Source of the DNA: Streptomyces sp. S4.7
Lineage (GTDB): Bacteria; Actinomycetota; Actinomycetes; Streptomycetales; Streptomycetaceae
DNA length: 64,000 bases
Reading direction: 5' to 3'
NCBI RefSeq assembly: GCF_010384365.1
Contig: NZ_CP048397.1
Span: 4,588,001 to 4,652,000, forward strand
Made by a program: the position numbers and the translations under genes. Position 1 is the stretch's first letter, and each line of letters begins with the position of its first letter. Positions 1-7,323 of this stretch are shown here, in pieces. The notes below the pieces were generated by a model. That model did not search any database. It saw nothing but the letters and a program-made list of their open reading frames with translations, and was not told the origin of the DNA.

Positions 1-114
1 CATCGGCTCGGACAGGTCGATCCCCTCATGCCGCAGCAGCACGCCGAGCGCGGTCGTCTCACAGTGCTGCATGCCACGGACGTCGATGTCCTTCACCATG
101 CCCATGTCGCTCAT
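1..114 (-). CDS. BtrH-like N-terminal domain protein (partial, runs off the left edge)
   Basis: The first 38 codons are present, starting at the ATG whose first base is 114; a purine-rich AGGGA lies just upstream. The reading frame shows HCETTAL and LLRHEGIDLSEP. These resemble the N-terminal domain of butirosin biosynthesis protein H (BtrH), a cysteine-dependent acyltransferase that moves an acyl chain from a carrier protein to an amine. The visible Cys in HCETT would be the nucleophile of that domain. In-frame ATGs at codons 4 and 6 are alternative starts. Most of the protein lies outside the window, so the assignment rests on this short stretch only. Confidence 0.55.
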   Translation of the reverse strand, partial: MSDMGMVKDIDVRGMQHCETTALGVLLRHEGIDLSEPM

Positions 115-139
115 TTCCCTGGATGGTCGTGCCCGCGCG

Positions 140-733
140 TCAGATCGCGTACGCGCCCGTGTGGGGCCTTCCGTGTTCGCGCGCGTACGGGGTGAGAGCC
201 ACCGCCCCGATCCCGCGCACCGTGTTCTGCGGGTCCAAGTCCAGCGGGCTCACGCCCAGTTGGTCCGCGAGCTGCGGGGAGAGATACGCGGCGAGGTCCG
301 CCCACTCCTCGTCGTCGGCCCCGGGGTCCCCCACCGGGGTGATGCCCTCCTCGACGCAGGCGGCGCGCTCCTCGGGCAGTGGCTCACCCACGGTGTACCG
401 CGCTCCGTCGTCGTCCCAGTAGGAGCCGAAGCGGCGCACGACGGTCCCCTCCTGGACGACGAGCCACCCCGCCCCGCCGCCCTGCTCCCCGAAATAGTAC
501 GCCTGGGCCCGGCCGTAGCGTCGGCTCAGCCCGGTCACGACGCGCAGGACATCCTCCGCGCGCTCCGGATCGACGGGATTGCACCAGGGGCCGAGCACCA
601 GGGTCCATCCGTCGACCTCCGGAGTGACGTAGACCCTGCCGTACTCGGCGCCGTCGTGGCTGTCGTGCACTCCGACGTTCAGCCCCAGCTCGAACGTCGC
701 GGGCCGCGCCTCGAAGAGGTCGAGCACCTCCAT
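140..733 (-). pseudogene. hypothetical actinobacterial protein that has lost its native start
   Basis: The frame encodes a coherent acidic protein with motifs such as YGRVYVTPEVDGWTLV, RFGSYWDDDGARYTVGEPLP and GAVALTPYAREHG. I recall this layout from Streptomyces proteins of unknown function, some of which sit beside toxin loci. Such proteins begin a few residues before TSWIAVPAGDQ. Here the codons just upstream of TSW give no ATG, GTG or TTG, and DNA beyond about position 785 belongs to a hydrolase on the opposite strand. The first usable ATG (733) would drop the opening strand and leave 197 residues. The frame stays open to 1168, but that part is antisense shadow. The gene most likely lost its start in the rearrangement; it could still be made from 733. 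Confidence 0.55.
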
Positions 734-787
734 GACCCCCCGCTGGTCGCCGGCGGGGACGGCTATCCAAGAGGTGGAGCAGGTGTC

Positions 788-1534
788 GAGGGACTGTGGC
801 CGGTCGTCACAGGACTGGGGGACGGAAAAGTCATCCTCGCCAACGGAAATCCGGATGTGGCGGACCACGTGGGCGTCTATGTGCCCGGCACCCACGCGGG
901 CATCGAGAGCATTGGCGACGGCGATGACCTGGGTGAGTTCGGTAAGGCAGAGAAGCTCTGGGACGAGAGCAATGCCATGTCGCCGGGGAAGCAGGTCCCT
1001 ACAATCACCTGGCTCGATTACAACGCTCCGGACAACATCCCGACGGAGGCGACACAGGGCAAGTACGCCGATGAGGGTGGACCTCGGCTGTACGACTTCC
1101 TTCAAGGCAACAGAGCAGCGCAGGAGAGCGCAGTCGGCAGCGCTGCCCACAACACGGCGATCGGTCACAGCTACGGCAGCACTGTGGTGGGTGTCGCGGC
1201 GCAGTCAGGAAGTTGGCAGGACTCCAAAACCGTCGACGACTTCGTATTCGCCGGCAGCCCTGGGGTCCAGGCGGACCATGCGGCGGATCTGGGAGCAGGT
1301 GCCGATCACGTGTGGGCGATGGGTGCGCCCTGGGACGACCAGGGTGTGAGGCAGGGCGGTCGCCTGGTGGGTCTTGGCGACAACGCGACCATTCCGACCG
1401 ATTCATGGTTCGGCGGCAACATCATGGCGAGCGACTCGGCCGATCACGGCAGATTCTGGGACGAAGGTTCCACAAGCCTGCTCAATCAGGCGGCTGTCAT
1501 CACCGGGAACTATCAGAGGGTGAAACTTGAATAG
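788..1534 (+). pseudogene. C-terminal part of an alpha/beta hydrolase (DUF1023-like, PF06259), N-terminus missing
   Basis: From about 788 the plus strand encodes the catalytic half of an actinobacterial DUF1023-type alpha/beta hydrolase. Visible are GDGKVILANGNPDVADHVG, a WLDYNAPDNIP strand, the nucleophile elbow GHSYGS and the following FAGSPG. The helical N-terminal part that normally precedes the GNPD motif is absent. Upstream sequence in this frame is antisense to the minus-strand gene at 140-733, so the protein is headless by rearrangement. GC content is visibly lower than in the neighbouring core genes, which suggests acquired DNA. The stop overlaps the start of the lipoprotein gene, so the two were once an operon. 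Expression of the remnant is doubtful because no start with a ribosome site is apparent at the junction. Confidence 0.6.
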
Positions 1535-2030
1535 AGAAGTGTCGGTCTTTTTCTCCGCTCTGGCGGCTTGCTTGATATTGGCCGGGTGCTCACAGGGAAA
1601 CGAGGCAGAGGTGGAAGTACGTGACGGCGATTCGGTCTCGACTGAAGTCGAGGGGGCATCCAGTCGCATCCTGGAGATGATGGCGCTCAAGGGGAAGGTG
1701 ACCGAGTCAGGTGCCAAGGTCTCGCGGTGTTCGGACTATGAGCCCGAGGACGAGGTCTACCGGGCTCGTCAACCGTGGAGCGTATACGACCTTCCTGTGC
1801 CGGAGCTGGAGAAGGCCATGGACCGACTCCGGAAAGAATTGCCGAAGGCGGGCTGGACCATTGTCAAGGACGGCACGGACGGAACTCCTGCCAAGGCTCC
1901 GCAGATTATTGCTGAATCCAAGGGGAGGGAATTCGCGGCGGACATTCGGTTGATGGACCAACGTAAGTACGGAGATGACCCTTCGTTGATCCTCGTCGCG
2001 GTCGAATCGGCCTGCTTCCGCGCGAAGTGA
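1527..2030 (+). CDS. small secreted lipoprotein, unknown function
   Basis: This encodes 167 residues with a short positively charged start, a hydrophobic stretch and a lipobox ending LAGC, so it should be exported and lipidated at that Cys. The mature part is acidic and mixed alpha/beta with no family I can name. The start is TTG at 1527, eight bases before the end of the hydrolase remnant, with AGAGGG at 1515-1520 at good spacing; GTG at 1539 is the alternative. Hydrolase-lipoprotein pairs of this kind occur in Streptomyces, so it was probably a partner of the hydrolase that is now broken. Whether it is still transcribed is unclear. Confidence 0.65.
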   Translation: MNREVSVFFSALAACLILAGCSQGNEAEVEVRDGDSVSTEVEGASSRILEMMALKGKVTESGAKVSRCSDYEPEDEVYRARQPWSVYDLPVPELEKAMDRLRKELPKAGWTIVKDGTDGTPAKAPQIIAESKGREFAADIRLMDQRKYGDDPSLILVAVESACFRAK

Positions 2031-2250
2031 CCCCCTGCGGTCCAAGCGCGTCCTGATCCCACCCAGACCGGAAAGTGCACCGCTCAGTGACTCTTCCGGG
2101 TCCAGGTTTCCGGTGTAGGGGGAAGGGTCCACGGCCCCCCAGGTTCCTCCACTGTTGGGCGGCTGAGCGCTTGCCCAGACTCTGGCTCACCGCGACGCCC
2201 CACGCGGCCGGGAGCTCGTGTTCCGCTCCCGCCCGCCGGGACGTGTCTGT

Positions 2251-2261
2251 GGGGGGGGGGG
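2251..2261. repeat. homopolymer run of 11 G
   Basis: Eleven consecutive G bases abut the stop codon of the minus-strand Rpn-like gene. The run lies outside coding sequence. It could slip during replication or reflect a sequencing ambiguity. Confidence 0.6.
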
Positions 2262-3170
2262 CTACGTCGTTTCGAAGAGCCCTTCGGCGGACGGCGTGGT
2301 GAGGGCGCGGGCGAGCCAGCCGAGCAGGGTCTCGGCGTCGTTGCAGCCGGTAATGCGCCCTCGGACATCCTCGGAGACGTCGATCCCGCGCAGCTCCAGG
2401 ATGAAGAGGATGTCCTCCGCCCGGCTTGCGGCTTGGCCCTCAGCTCGGCCCTCAGCTCGGCCCTCAGCTCGGCCCTCGTCCCGGATTTCCTCCGAGAGCG
2501 GCGACTTGTAGAAAGAAAGGTCCACGGCCACCAGTTTCCTCCAGAGTGCTGCGGCGGGCAGGTTACCCAGGCCCTGTGAGATGAGTTCGACGATCGGGTT
2601 CTTGATGGCTTCCGGGGTCTCCCGCAGCGCGGTCGTCATCGCTTTGAGTATGACATCGGGGTTCCGATCGGCACCGTGCGTAATGAGAGACAGCGTGGCG
2701 AGCGCCAGGTCCTTGCGGACCTCGGCCGCGTCGGTGATCACCGGCATGTTGTGCGGGCCCACCACCAGCGGGCGCAGGGTGATTGACGGCCACTGCGGTG
2801 GCCCGATGTCGACGGGCCGCGTGGCCCATTCAGCCGTGGCGTGGTCCTGGCAGACGACCAGCAGTACGGGCGGCAGCCGGTACTTCGTGTGCAGGTACGA
2901 CAGGTAGTAGGCCCAGCTTGCGGGCTTCGCCGGGTCCTTCTTCCCCTGGGCCTCGATCGCGAGGAGGTAGGACCCACTGTCCTTTGTCTCGACCCGTAAC
3001 AGCGTGTCCACGCGTCGCTCGACGGGCCGGGCCTCGGTGAGGTCCGTGGGCAGGACGGTGACCCCTACGAGCGGGCCGAAGTCGACCCCGAGCACTTCGG
3101 AGACACCGGAGAAGAGCCCGGGGTGGTCCTGAAAGATGCGATGCATCGCCTCATGGGGCGCGCTGACCAT
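2262..3170 (-). CDS. Rpn/YhgA-like PD-(D/E)XK-type protein with EGRA repeats and a TTA codon
   Basis: The protein has 302 residues from ATG at 3170, preceded by AGGAA at suitable spacing; a longer frame to 3236 lacks a convincing ribosome site. The N-terminal half resembles Rpn/YhgA-type transposase-like nucleases: VDTLLRVE, then YLLAIEAQGKKDP as the E-x-Q/K part of a PD-(D/E)XK core, then WAYYLSYLHTKY. The C-terminal half is helical with an EGRAEGRAEGRAEGQ linker, as in many Rpn proteins. The role may be DNA cleavage in recombination or defence; this is inference from the family. Leucine in DTLLRVE is encoded by TTA at 2997-2999, the only clear in-frame TTA I found in this window, so translation should depend on the bldA tRNA. 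Confidence 0.65.
   Translation of the reverse strand: MVSAPHEAMHRIFQDHPGLFSGVSEVLGVDFGPLVGVTVLPTDLTEARPVERRVDTLLRVETKDSGSYLLAIEAQGKKDPAKPASWAYYLSYLHTKYRLPPVLLVVCQDHATAEWATRPVDIGPPQWPSITLRPLVVGPHNMPVITDAAEVRKDLALATLSLITHGADRNPDVILKAMTTALRETPEAIKNPIVELISQGLGNLPAAALWRKLVAVDLSFYKSPLSEEIRDEGRAEGRAEGRAEGQAASRAEDILFILELRGIDVSEDVRGRITGCNDAETLLGWLARALTTPSAEGLFETT
2435..2477. repeat. 12-bp tandem repeat inside the Rpn-like gene
   Basis: The unit GGCCCTCAGCTC occurs three times perfectly at 2435-2470 and begins a fourth copy at 2471. The unit is in frame and encodes the four-residue EGRA repeat, so changes in copy number would lengthen or shorten the linker without a frameshift. Confidence 0.85.
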
Positions 3171-3263
3171 GCGGGTTCCTGTTGGTGATTGGAGTTTGCC
3201 CCTGGCACATGCCAGGGCTTCGACTTTGCTGAGCATAAGCAGACAATCCGCCCTGGTCGTAGC

Positions 3264-3734
3264 TCAGTTGGTCATATTCACCCGGAGGGGTGAGGTAGGC
3301 CGTACGAGGTCCAGCTCCGCCCACACCGTCTTGCGCGGCACCGGCCCCTGCGTCACCCCCCACCGGTCCGCCAGCACCTCCACCAGCAGCAGCCCTCTGC
3401 CCGACTCGGCGTCCGCGGGTGGCAGTTGGGGGTTGAGTCCGGGGAGGCGGTCGCCACGGGTGTCGGTCACCTCGATGCGGAGCACCCGCCCGTCGTCCGT
3501 CCTGCGCAGCTCCAGCAGGAAGTCCCGCCCCGACAGCCGGCCGTGCGTGGCCGCGTTCGTCGCCAGCTCGGCGGTCACCTGCTCCGCCGTCTCGATCGTC
3601 CGGGGCGGCAGGTCCCAGGCGAGCAGATGCGCGGTGGTGAGCCGCCGGGCGAGACGGGCGCCGCGTGGCGTGGGTGACAGGAGTACGCCGAAGTGGCGTT
3701 CCGAAAGACCGAGTTGGGTGATTTCTTGATTCAC
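3264..3734 (-). CDS. ATP-binding anti-sigma-factor-like protein (RsbW/HATPase_c_2 type)
   Basis: This 156-residue protein has the GHKL ATPase fold of RsbW/SpoIIAB-like kinases. The N-box reads AELATNAATHG, followed by EVTDTRG (G1-like) and GRGLLLVEVLADRWG (G2-like). Such proteins in Streptomyces bind ATP and may phosphorylate or sequester a partner regulator; no specific target can be read from the sequence. The start is GTG at 3734. It is divergent from the XRE/DUF5753 gene at 3867 and lies beside a DUF397 gene. That arrangement matches the whiJ/abaA-type clusters, so the three probably act together in developmental or antibiotic control. Confidence 0.75.
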   Translation of the reverse strand: MNQEITQLGLSERHFGVLLSPTPRGARLARRLTTAHLLAWDLPPRTIETAEQVTAELATNAATHGRLSGRDFLLELRRTDDGRVLRIEVTDTRGDRLPGLNPQLPPADAESGRGLLLVEVLADRWGVTQGPVPRKTVWAELDLVRPTSPLRVNMTN

Positions 3735-3795
3735 GTCACTCAGCGTGGCGGTCCATGCATACGCTGACCAGTGATGACTCCGGTACGTACGGTGA

Positions 3796-3831
3796 CTGTC
3801 CGGGGCTTGTCCAGCGCTGTCCAGCCTGTCC
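3796..3831. promoter_or_regulatory. four phased (C/T)TGTCC repeats, candidate operator
   Basis: Copies of CTGTCC or TTGTCC start at 3796, 3807, 3817 and 3826, spaced 11, 10 and 9 bp, about one helical turn apart. They lie in the divergent region between the ATPase and the XRE/DUF5753 gene, and are a plausible binding site for the WhiJ-like regulator. Confidence 0.45.
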
Positions 3832-3866
3832 GGAGGGGGCAGCGGTACCGAGGAGGCGGGTGTGCG

Positions 3867-4742
3867 GTGAGCGTGGACACGGACGGTACGGAGCCCAGGA
3901 CCGAGACGGACGAGCCGGGTTGGGAAGTCGACCCGGACGACGAATCGGGCGCGGCGGTCGTCGCGACGGTCGGCAGGCAGCTACGGCTGCGCCGCGAGGC
4001 GGCCGGCCTGCGGGCGGCGGAGTTCGGCCAGGCGATCGGCTACGGCGAGGACCTGGTCTACAAGGTCGAGTCGGGCACACGGATTCCCCGCCAGGAGTAC
4101 CTGGACAAGGCGGACAAGGTCTTGAGGGCGGAGGGGATGATCTCCGCGATGAAGCAGGACGTGGCGGAGGTTCGCTACCCGAAGCGCGTTCGGGATCTGG
4201 CGAAGCTGGAGGCGCGGGCGGTCGAGTCGCTGTCGTACGGCAACCACAACCTGCACGGCCTGCTACAGACGGAGGAGTATGCGCGTGCGCTGCTCGCCAC
4301 GAGGAGGCCCGCCCTGTCGGACGACGAATTGGCGCGAGCTGTGGCTGCGCGAGTGGCGCGGAAGTCCATCTTTGACCGTTCACCGGCCCCTGAGCTGAGT
4401 TTTGTCCAGGAAGAAGTCACGCTGCGCCGTCCTATCGGTGGCAAAATGGTGTTGCGCAGGCAACTCCAACACCTCCTGGAGGTTGGGCAGTTGCGTAATG
4501 TCGAGATCCAGGTGATGCCGACCGATCGCGGGGATCATCCCGGGATGAGTGGGCGAATCCAGGTGCTGAAGTTCGGTGACGGCACGTCAGTCGGACGCAC
4601 CGACACAGAGTTCGGTGGTCGCCCCGTGTCCGATCCGAAGCAGCTAAGGATCTTGGAATTGCGCTATGGCATCATCCGGGCCGAAGCTCTTAACGCGCGC
4701 GAGTCGCTGGCCTTCATCGAAGAAGCCCTAGGGGAGACATGA
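3867..4742 (+). CDS. WhiJ-like XRE-family regulator with DUF5753 domain
   Basis: The 291-residue protein starts at GTG 3867, ten bases after AGGAGG (3851-3856). After an acidic leader, residues from about 30 to 85 form an XRE helix-turn-helix (VGRQLRLRREAAGLRAAEFGQAIGY split across its helices, then YKVESGTRIP). The rest is a DUF5753 ligand/partner domain with LHGLLQTEEYARALL, FVQEEVTLRRPIGG and VEIQVMP. This is the WhiJ family, which represses sporulation or secondary metabolism together with small DUF397 proteins. It overlaps the DUF397 gene by four bases (ATGA), so the two are translationally coupled. The effector and target genes are unknown. Confidence 0.85.
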   Translation: MSVDTDGTEPRTETDEPGWEVDPDDESGAAVVATVGRQLRLRREAAGLRAAEFGQAIGYGEDLVYKVESGTRIPRQEYLDKADKVLRAEGMISAMKQDVAEVRYPKRVRDLAKLEARAVESLSYGNHNLHGLLQTEEYARALLATRRPALSDDELARAVAARVARKSIFDRSPAPELSFVQEEVTLRRPIGGKMVLRRQLQHLLEVGQLRNVEIQVMPTDRGDHPGMSGRIQVLKFGDGTSVGRTDTEFGGRPVSDPKQLRILELRYGIIRAEALNARESLAFIEEALGET

Positions 4743-4948
4743 TCCGCAGCACCTCAGCCGAGGACGCGAACGAGCTGGCGTGGTTCAAGAGCACCTACAG
4801 CGACAGCAGTGACCCGAACGACTGCGTCGAGGTCGCCACCACCCCCGCCACGGTCCACGTCCGTGACTCCAAGACCCCCCAAGGCCCACGCCTCGGCCTC
4901 ACACCCACCGCGTGGGCGAGCTTCGTGTCCTACGCGTCGGAGTCATGA
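4739..4948 (+). CDS. DUF397 small partner protein of the WhiJ-like regulator
   Basis: This encodes 69 residues with the DUF397 signature: WFKSTYSDSS, DCVEVA, VHVRDSKTPQGPRL and a closing WASFV. DUF397 proteins are usually encoded next to DUF5753 regulators and are thought to antagonise or tune them; no enzymatic role is known. The ATG at 4739 overlaps the regulator stop by four bases. The gene is complete at the usual length. Confidence 0.85.
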   Translation: MIRSTSAEDANELAWFKSTYSDSSDPNDCVEVATTPATVHVRDSKTPQGPRLGLTPTAWASFVSYASES

Positions 4949-4992
4949 ACCCGCCCTGAACGCGCCTCACACCCAGAGGGTGAGGTTCGGCA

Positions 4993-5253
4993 TCAGCGGC
5001 CGTAGTGGTAGCGGCAGGCCGCGATCCGGACCTCGTCCTCCACCAGTTTGTAGACCAGACGGTGTTCCTCAGTGATACGGCGTGACCAGTACCCCTGGAA
5101 ACCGTGCTTGAGCGGCTCCGGCTTCCCGATGCCCTCGTTGCCGTTGCGCGTCACGTCCTGGAGAAGGGTATTGATCCGCTTCAGTACCTTTCGGTCCTCC
5201 GACTGCCACCACACGTAGTCGTCCCAGGCGGACTCGGACCACACCAGCTTCAC
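4993..5253 (-). CDS. yoeB: YoeB-family mRNA interferase toxin
   Basis: The 86-residue protein matches YoeB through its length. The residues that act in ribosome-dependent mRNA cleavage are all present at E. coli numbering: Glu46 (KPEPL), Arg65 (EEHRLVY) and the His83-Tyr84 pair (RYHYG). It should cut mRNA in the ribosomal A site when free of antitoxin. The GTG start at 5253 overlaps the antitoxin stop by four bases (GTGA), a coupling that keeps the antitoxin in excess. Nothing suggests inactivation. Confidence 0.9.
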   Translation of the reverse strand: MKLVWSESAWDDYVWWQSEDRKVLKRINTLLQDVTRNGNEGIGKPEPLKHGFQGYWSRRITEEHRLVYKLVEDEVRIAACRYHYGR

Positions 5254-5501
5254 TCGGCAAGCTCCTGCACAGTGCCGCCGCCGTTCTCGAGCTGGTCGAT
5301 CGAGGCCAGCAGGCGGCGGGCGTTCTCAGGGTTCCTCAGCAGGTAGGCCGTCTCCTTGAGGGACTCGTAGTCGTCCAATGCCACCATCACGACCGCATCG
5401 TGCCCGGCTCTCGTGATTATGACTTCTTCACGGTCGTTGACGACCGAGTCCAGCGTCTCCGCATACTTTGCCCGCGACTCGGTGTACGACATCGTCCTCA
5501 T
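5250..5501 (-). CDS. yefM: YefM/Phd-type antitoxin
   Basis: The protein has 83 residues from ATG at 5501, preceded by GGGAGG. It shows the Phd/YefM N-terminal DNA-binding fold (MSYTESRAKYAETLDSV), EEVIITRAGHDAVVMV, and a C-terminal toxin-wrapping tail ending TVQELAE. It neutralises the downstream YoeB and should autorepress through the palindrome at 5523-5539. A longer in-frame extension to 5627 crosses that operator and is unlikely to be translated. Confidence 0.9.
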   Translation of the reverse strand: MRTMSYTESRAKYAETLDSVVNDREEVIITRAGHDAVVMVALDDYESLKETAYLLRNPENARRLLASIDQLENGGGTVQELAE

Positions 5502-5522
5502 GAGATCGCCTCCCAGCGCTAC

Positions 5523-5539
5523 GTACAGATAACTGTACA
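5523..5539. promoter_or_regulatory. palindromic operator of yefM-yoeB
   Basis: GTACAG (5523-5528), four bases, then CTGTAC (5533-5538) form an inverted repeat 22 bp upstream of the antitoxin start. It contains a full TGTACA (5534-5539), the core hexamer known from the E. coli yefM-yoeB operator. Confidence 0.7.
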
Positions 5540-5649
5540 GGCGCTGGTCTGAAGACGACTCGGCTTTCGCGCGACGCATACCCCGTGCTGCCCCACTCCT
5601 GCGCGTGGCACGAAGAAGGCGGACCACGCGTCGGCGGTGAGTCCGATGA

Positions 5650-5841
5650 TCACGCGTGCTGCGGCATCTCGTCCTTCATGTTGGACCGGATCTGGGCCCG
5701 CAGCTCCGCCGTGTTCTCGTGGCCGTGTACCGATGCCGCGTGTTCGCTCGCGGCGCGGACGACCTCGTCCTCCTCGCCCGTGATGGCGAGGGTGCAGTTC
5801 GTCTCACTCGGCATGTCGCGGCAATCGACTACTTTCCGCAT
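5650..5841 (-). CDS. DUF1059 small protein
   Basis: This encodes 63 residues starting MRKVVDCRDMPSE and continuing CTLAITGEEDEVV, which fits DUF1059, a family of short cytoplasmic proteins of unknown function with conserved cysteines near the start. The ATG at 5841 follows GGAGGTG at good spacing; an in-frame extension to 5892 has no such support. It stands alone between the toxin-antitoxin pair and the ribosomal cluster. Confidence 0.75.
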   Translation of the reverse strand: MRKVVDCRDMPSETNCTLAITGEEDEVVRAASEHAASVHGHENTAELRAQIRSNMKDEMPQHA

Positions 5842-6351
5842 GATCCACACCTCCATGTACCAGTATCCACCCTTTCGGGTGGCTCCGGCCATGGTGTGCG
5901 CCCGCCCGCCGTCAGCCCCGGGGTTCGCCCGTCACCCCGTGGGGTACGCTCTCCGGCCGCGATTGGCCAGGGCTCCGGGCCATATGGCACACTGCACAGG
6001 TTGCTCGGTTGAGTGCCGATGCTGCGCGCCTCCCGCCGGGAGGACCGGAAGCGAGTCCCACAGTACTCGTCGGCCCATCTGCCTCTCACGGCAGCGCTGG
6101 GACGGACGTACGGGAATCTTCCGGGAAGTGTCAGCGGGGTACCGGCCAGGCACCCGGTGGGCGTTCGTCCCCGGTCTCGCGGACTTCGGGCCCGCAACCC
6201 CTTGGCAGGGAAATCCTTCGGGAATTTCTACGTGAAGGGAATGCGACACGCCCGACCGCGTGGGTCGGAGAGAACAGTGCGCGGCACACAGAGTGGGCGC
6301 ACAGGCCAACCGGGTCCAGAGCGTTTCGAGAGACAGGACTACTGAGTAGCC
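5842..6351. other. non-coding region upstream of rpsJ, including a long S10 leader
   Basis: This 510-bp stretch has no convincing gene. It contains the likely rpsJ promoter near 5963-5993, leaving a leader of about 350 nt before the rpsJ ATG at 6352. Short inverted repeats such as CCTCCCGCCGGGAGG near 6030 are present. In many bacteria the S10 leader mediates feedback by L4, but no known Proteobacteria-type S10 leader is obvious here. tuf does not lie directly upstream. Confidence 0.5.
5963..5993 (+). promoter_or_regulatory. candidate promoter of the S10 cluster
   Basis: TTGGCC at 5963-5968 and CACACT at 5988-5993 are 19 bp apart. The -10 context (GGCACACTG) resembles that before infA (CGTAGACTG at 19525), as expected for housekeeping ribosomal promoters. 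Confidence 0.4.
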
Positions 6352-6660
6352 ATGGCGGGACAGAAGATCCGCATCCGGCTCAAGGCCTACGACCACGAGG
6401 TCATCGACTCTTCGGCGAAGAAGATCGTCGAGACGGTGACTCGCACTGGTGCGTCGGTCGCGGGCCCGGTGCCGCTGCCCACTGAGAAGAACGTGTACTG
6501 CGTCATCAAGTCGCCGCACAAGTACAAGGACTCGCGCGAGCACTTCGAGATGCGCACGCACAAGCGCCTGATCGACATCCTCGACCCGACGCCCAAGACC
6601 GTTGACTCGTTGATGCGCCTGGACCTTCCGGCCGGCGTCGACATCGAGATCAAGCTCTGA
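6352..6660 (+). CDS. rpsJ: 30S ribosomal protein S10
   Basis: The 102-residue protein has the S10 pattern: IRIRLKAYDHEVID near the start, GPVPLPTEKN and the loop SPHKYKDSREHFEMRTHKR that sits in the 30S head. It is the first gene of the cluster, 14 bases before rplC. In E. coli S10 (NusE) also joins NusB in antitermination; whether that applies here is not shown. Length and sequence are normal. Confidence 0.99.
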   Translation: MAGQKIRIRLKAYDHEVIDSSAKKIVETVTRTGASVAGPVPLPTEKNVYCVIKSPHKYKDSREHFEMRTHKRLIDILDPTPKTVDSLMRLDLPAGVDIEIKL

Positions 6661-6674
6661 GAGGCGCGGAAGAG

Positions 6675-7319
6675 ATGGCAAAGCAGATCAAGGGTGTCCT
6701 GGGCGAGAAGCTCGGCATGACCCAGGTCTGGGACGAGAACAACCGTGTCGTCCCGGTGACCGTGGTCAAGGCCGGACCCTGCGTTGTAACCCAGGTCCGT
6801 ACGAATGACTCCGACGGCTACGAGTCGGTCCAGATCGCCTTCGGCGAGATCGACCCGCGCAAGGTGAACAAGCCCCTCAAGGGTCACTTCGCCAAGGCCG
6901 ACGTGACCCCCCGCCGCCACCTGGTGGAGCTCCGCACCTCCGACGCGTCCGAGTACACGCTCGGCCAGGAGGTCACCGCCGCTGTGTTCGAGTCCGGCGT
7001 CCGCGTGGACGTCACGGGCAAGAGCAAGGGCAAGGGCTTCGCCGGTGTCATGAAGCGTCACAACTTCAAGGGCCTCGGCGCCGGTCACGGAACCCAGCGC
7101 AAGCACCGCTCTCCCGGCTCCATCGGTGGCTGTGCCACCCCGGGCCGTGTGTTCAAGGGCCTCCGCATGGCGGGTCGCATGGGCAACGAGCGGGTCACCA
7201 CCCAGAACCTGACCGTTCACGCCGTTGACGCGGAGAAGGGCCTGCTCCTCATCAAGGGCGCGGTCCCCGGTCCGAACGGCGGCCTCGTCCTGGTCCGCAC
7301 CGCGGCGAAGGGGGCCTGA
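6675..7319 (+). CDS. rplC: 50S ribosomal protein L3
   Basis: The 214-residue L3 starts at ATG 6675 after GGAAGAG. It contains the extended loop that reaches the peptidyl-transferase centre (FKGLGAGHGTQRKH and PGSIGGCATPGRVFKG), within which a glutamine is methylated in some bacteria. L3 is among the first proteins to bind 23S rRNA in assembly. rplD begins four bases after its stop. Confidence 0.99.
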   Translation: MAKQIKGVLGEKLGMTQVWDENNRVVPVTVVKAGPCVVTQVRTNDSDGYESVQIAFGEIDPRKVNKPLKGHFAKADVTPRRHLVELRTSDASEYTLGQEVTAAVFESGVRVDVTGKSKGKGFAGVMKRHNFKGLGAGHGTQRKHRSPGSIGGCATPGRVFKGLRMAGRMGNERVTTQNLTVHAVDAEKGLLLIKGAVPGPNGGLVLVRTAAKGA

Positions 7320-7323
7320 AGAC

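Noticed and set aside
71..780. Open plus-strand frame upstream of the hydrolase remnant
   Set aside because: The translation here is Arg/Val/Leu-rich shadow of the minus-strand gene and shows none of the N-terminal part expected of the hydrolase.
3250..3300. tRNA-like text GTAGCTCAGTTGGT
   Set aside because: It matches a D-arm only. No acceptor stem, anticodon arm or TTCGA T-arm follows on either strand, and it overlaps the end of the ATPase gene.
7225..7323. N-terminal extension of L4
   Set aside because: It overlaps the end of rplC in another frame; the conserved protein begins at 7324.
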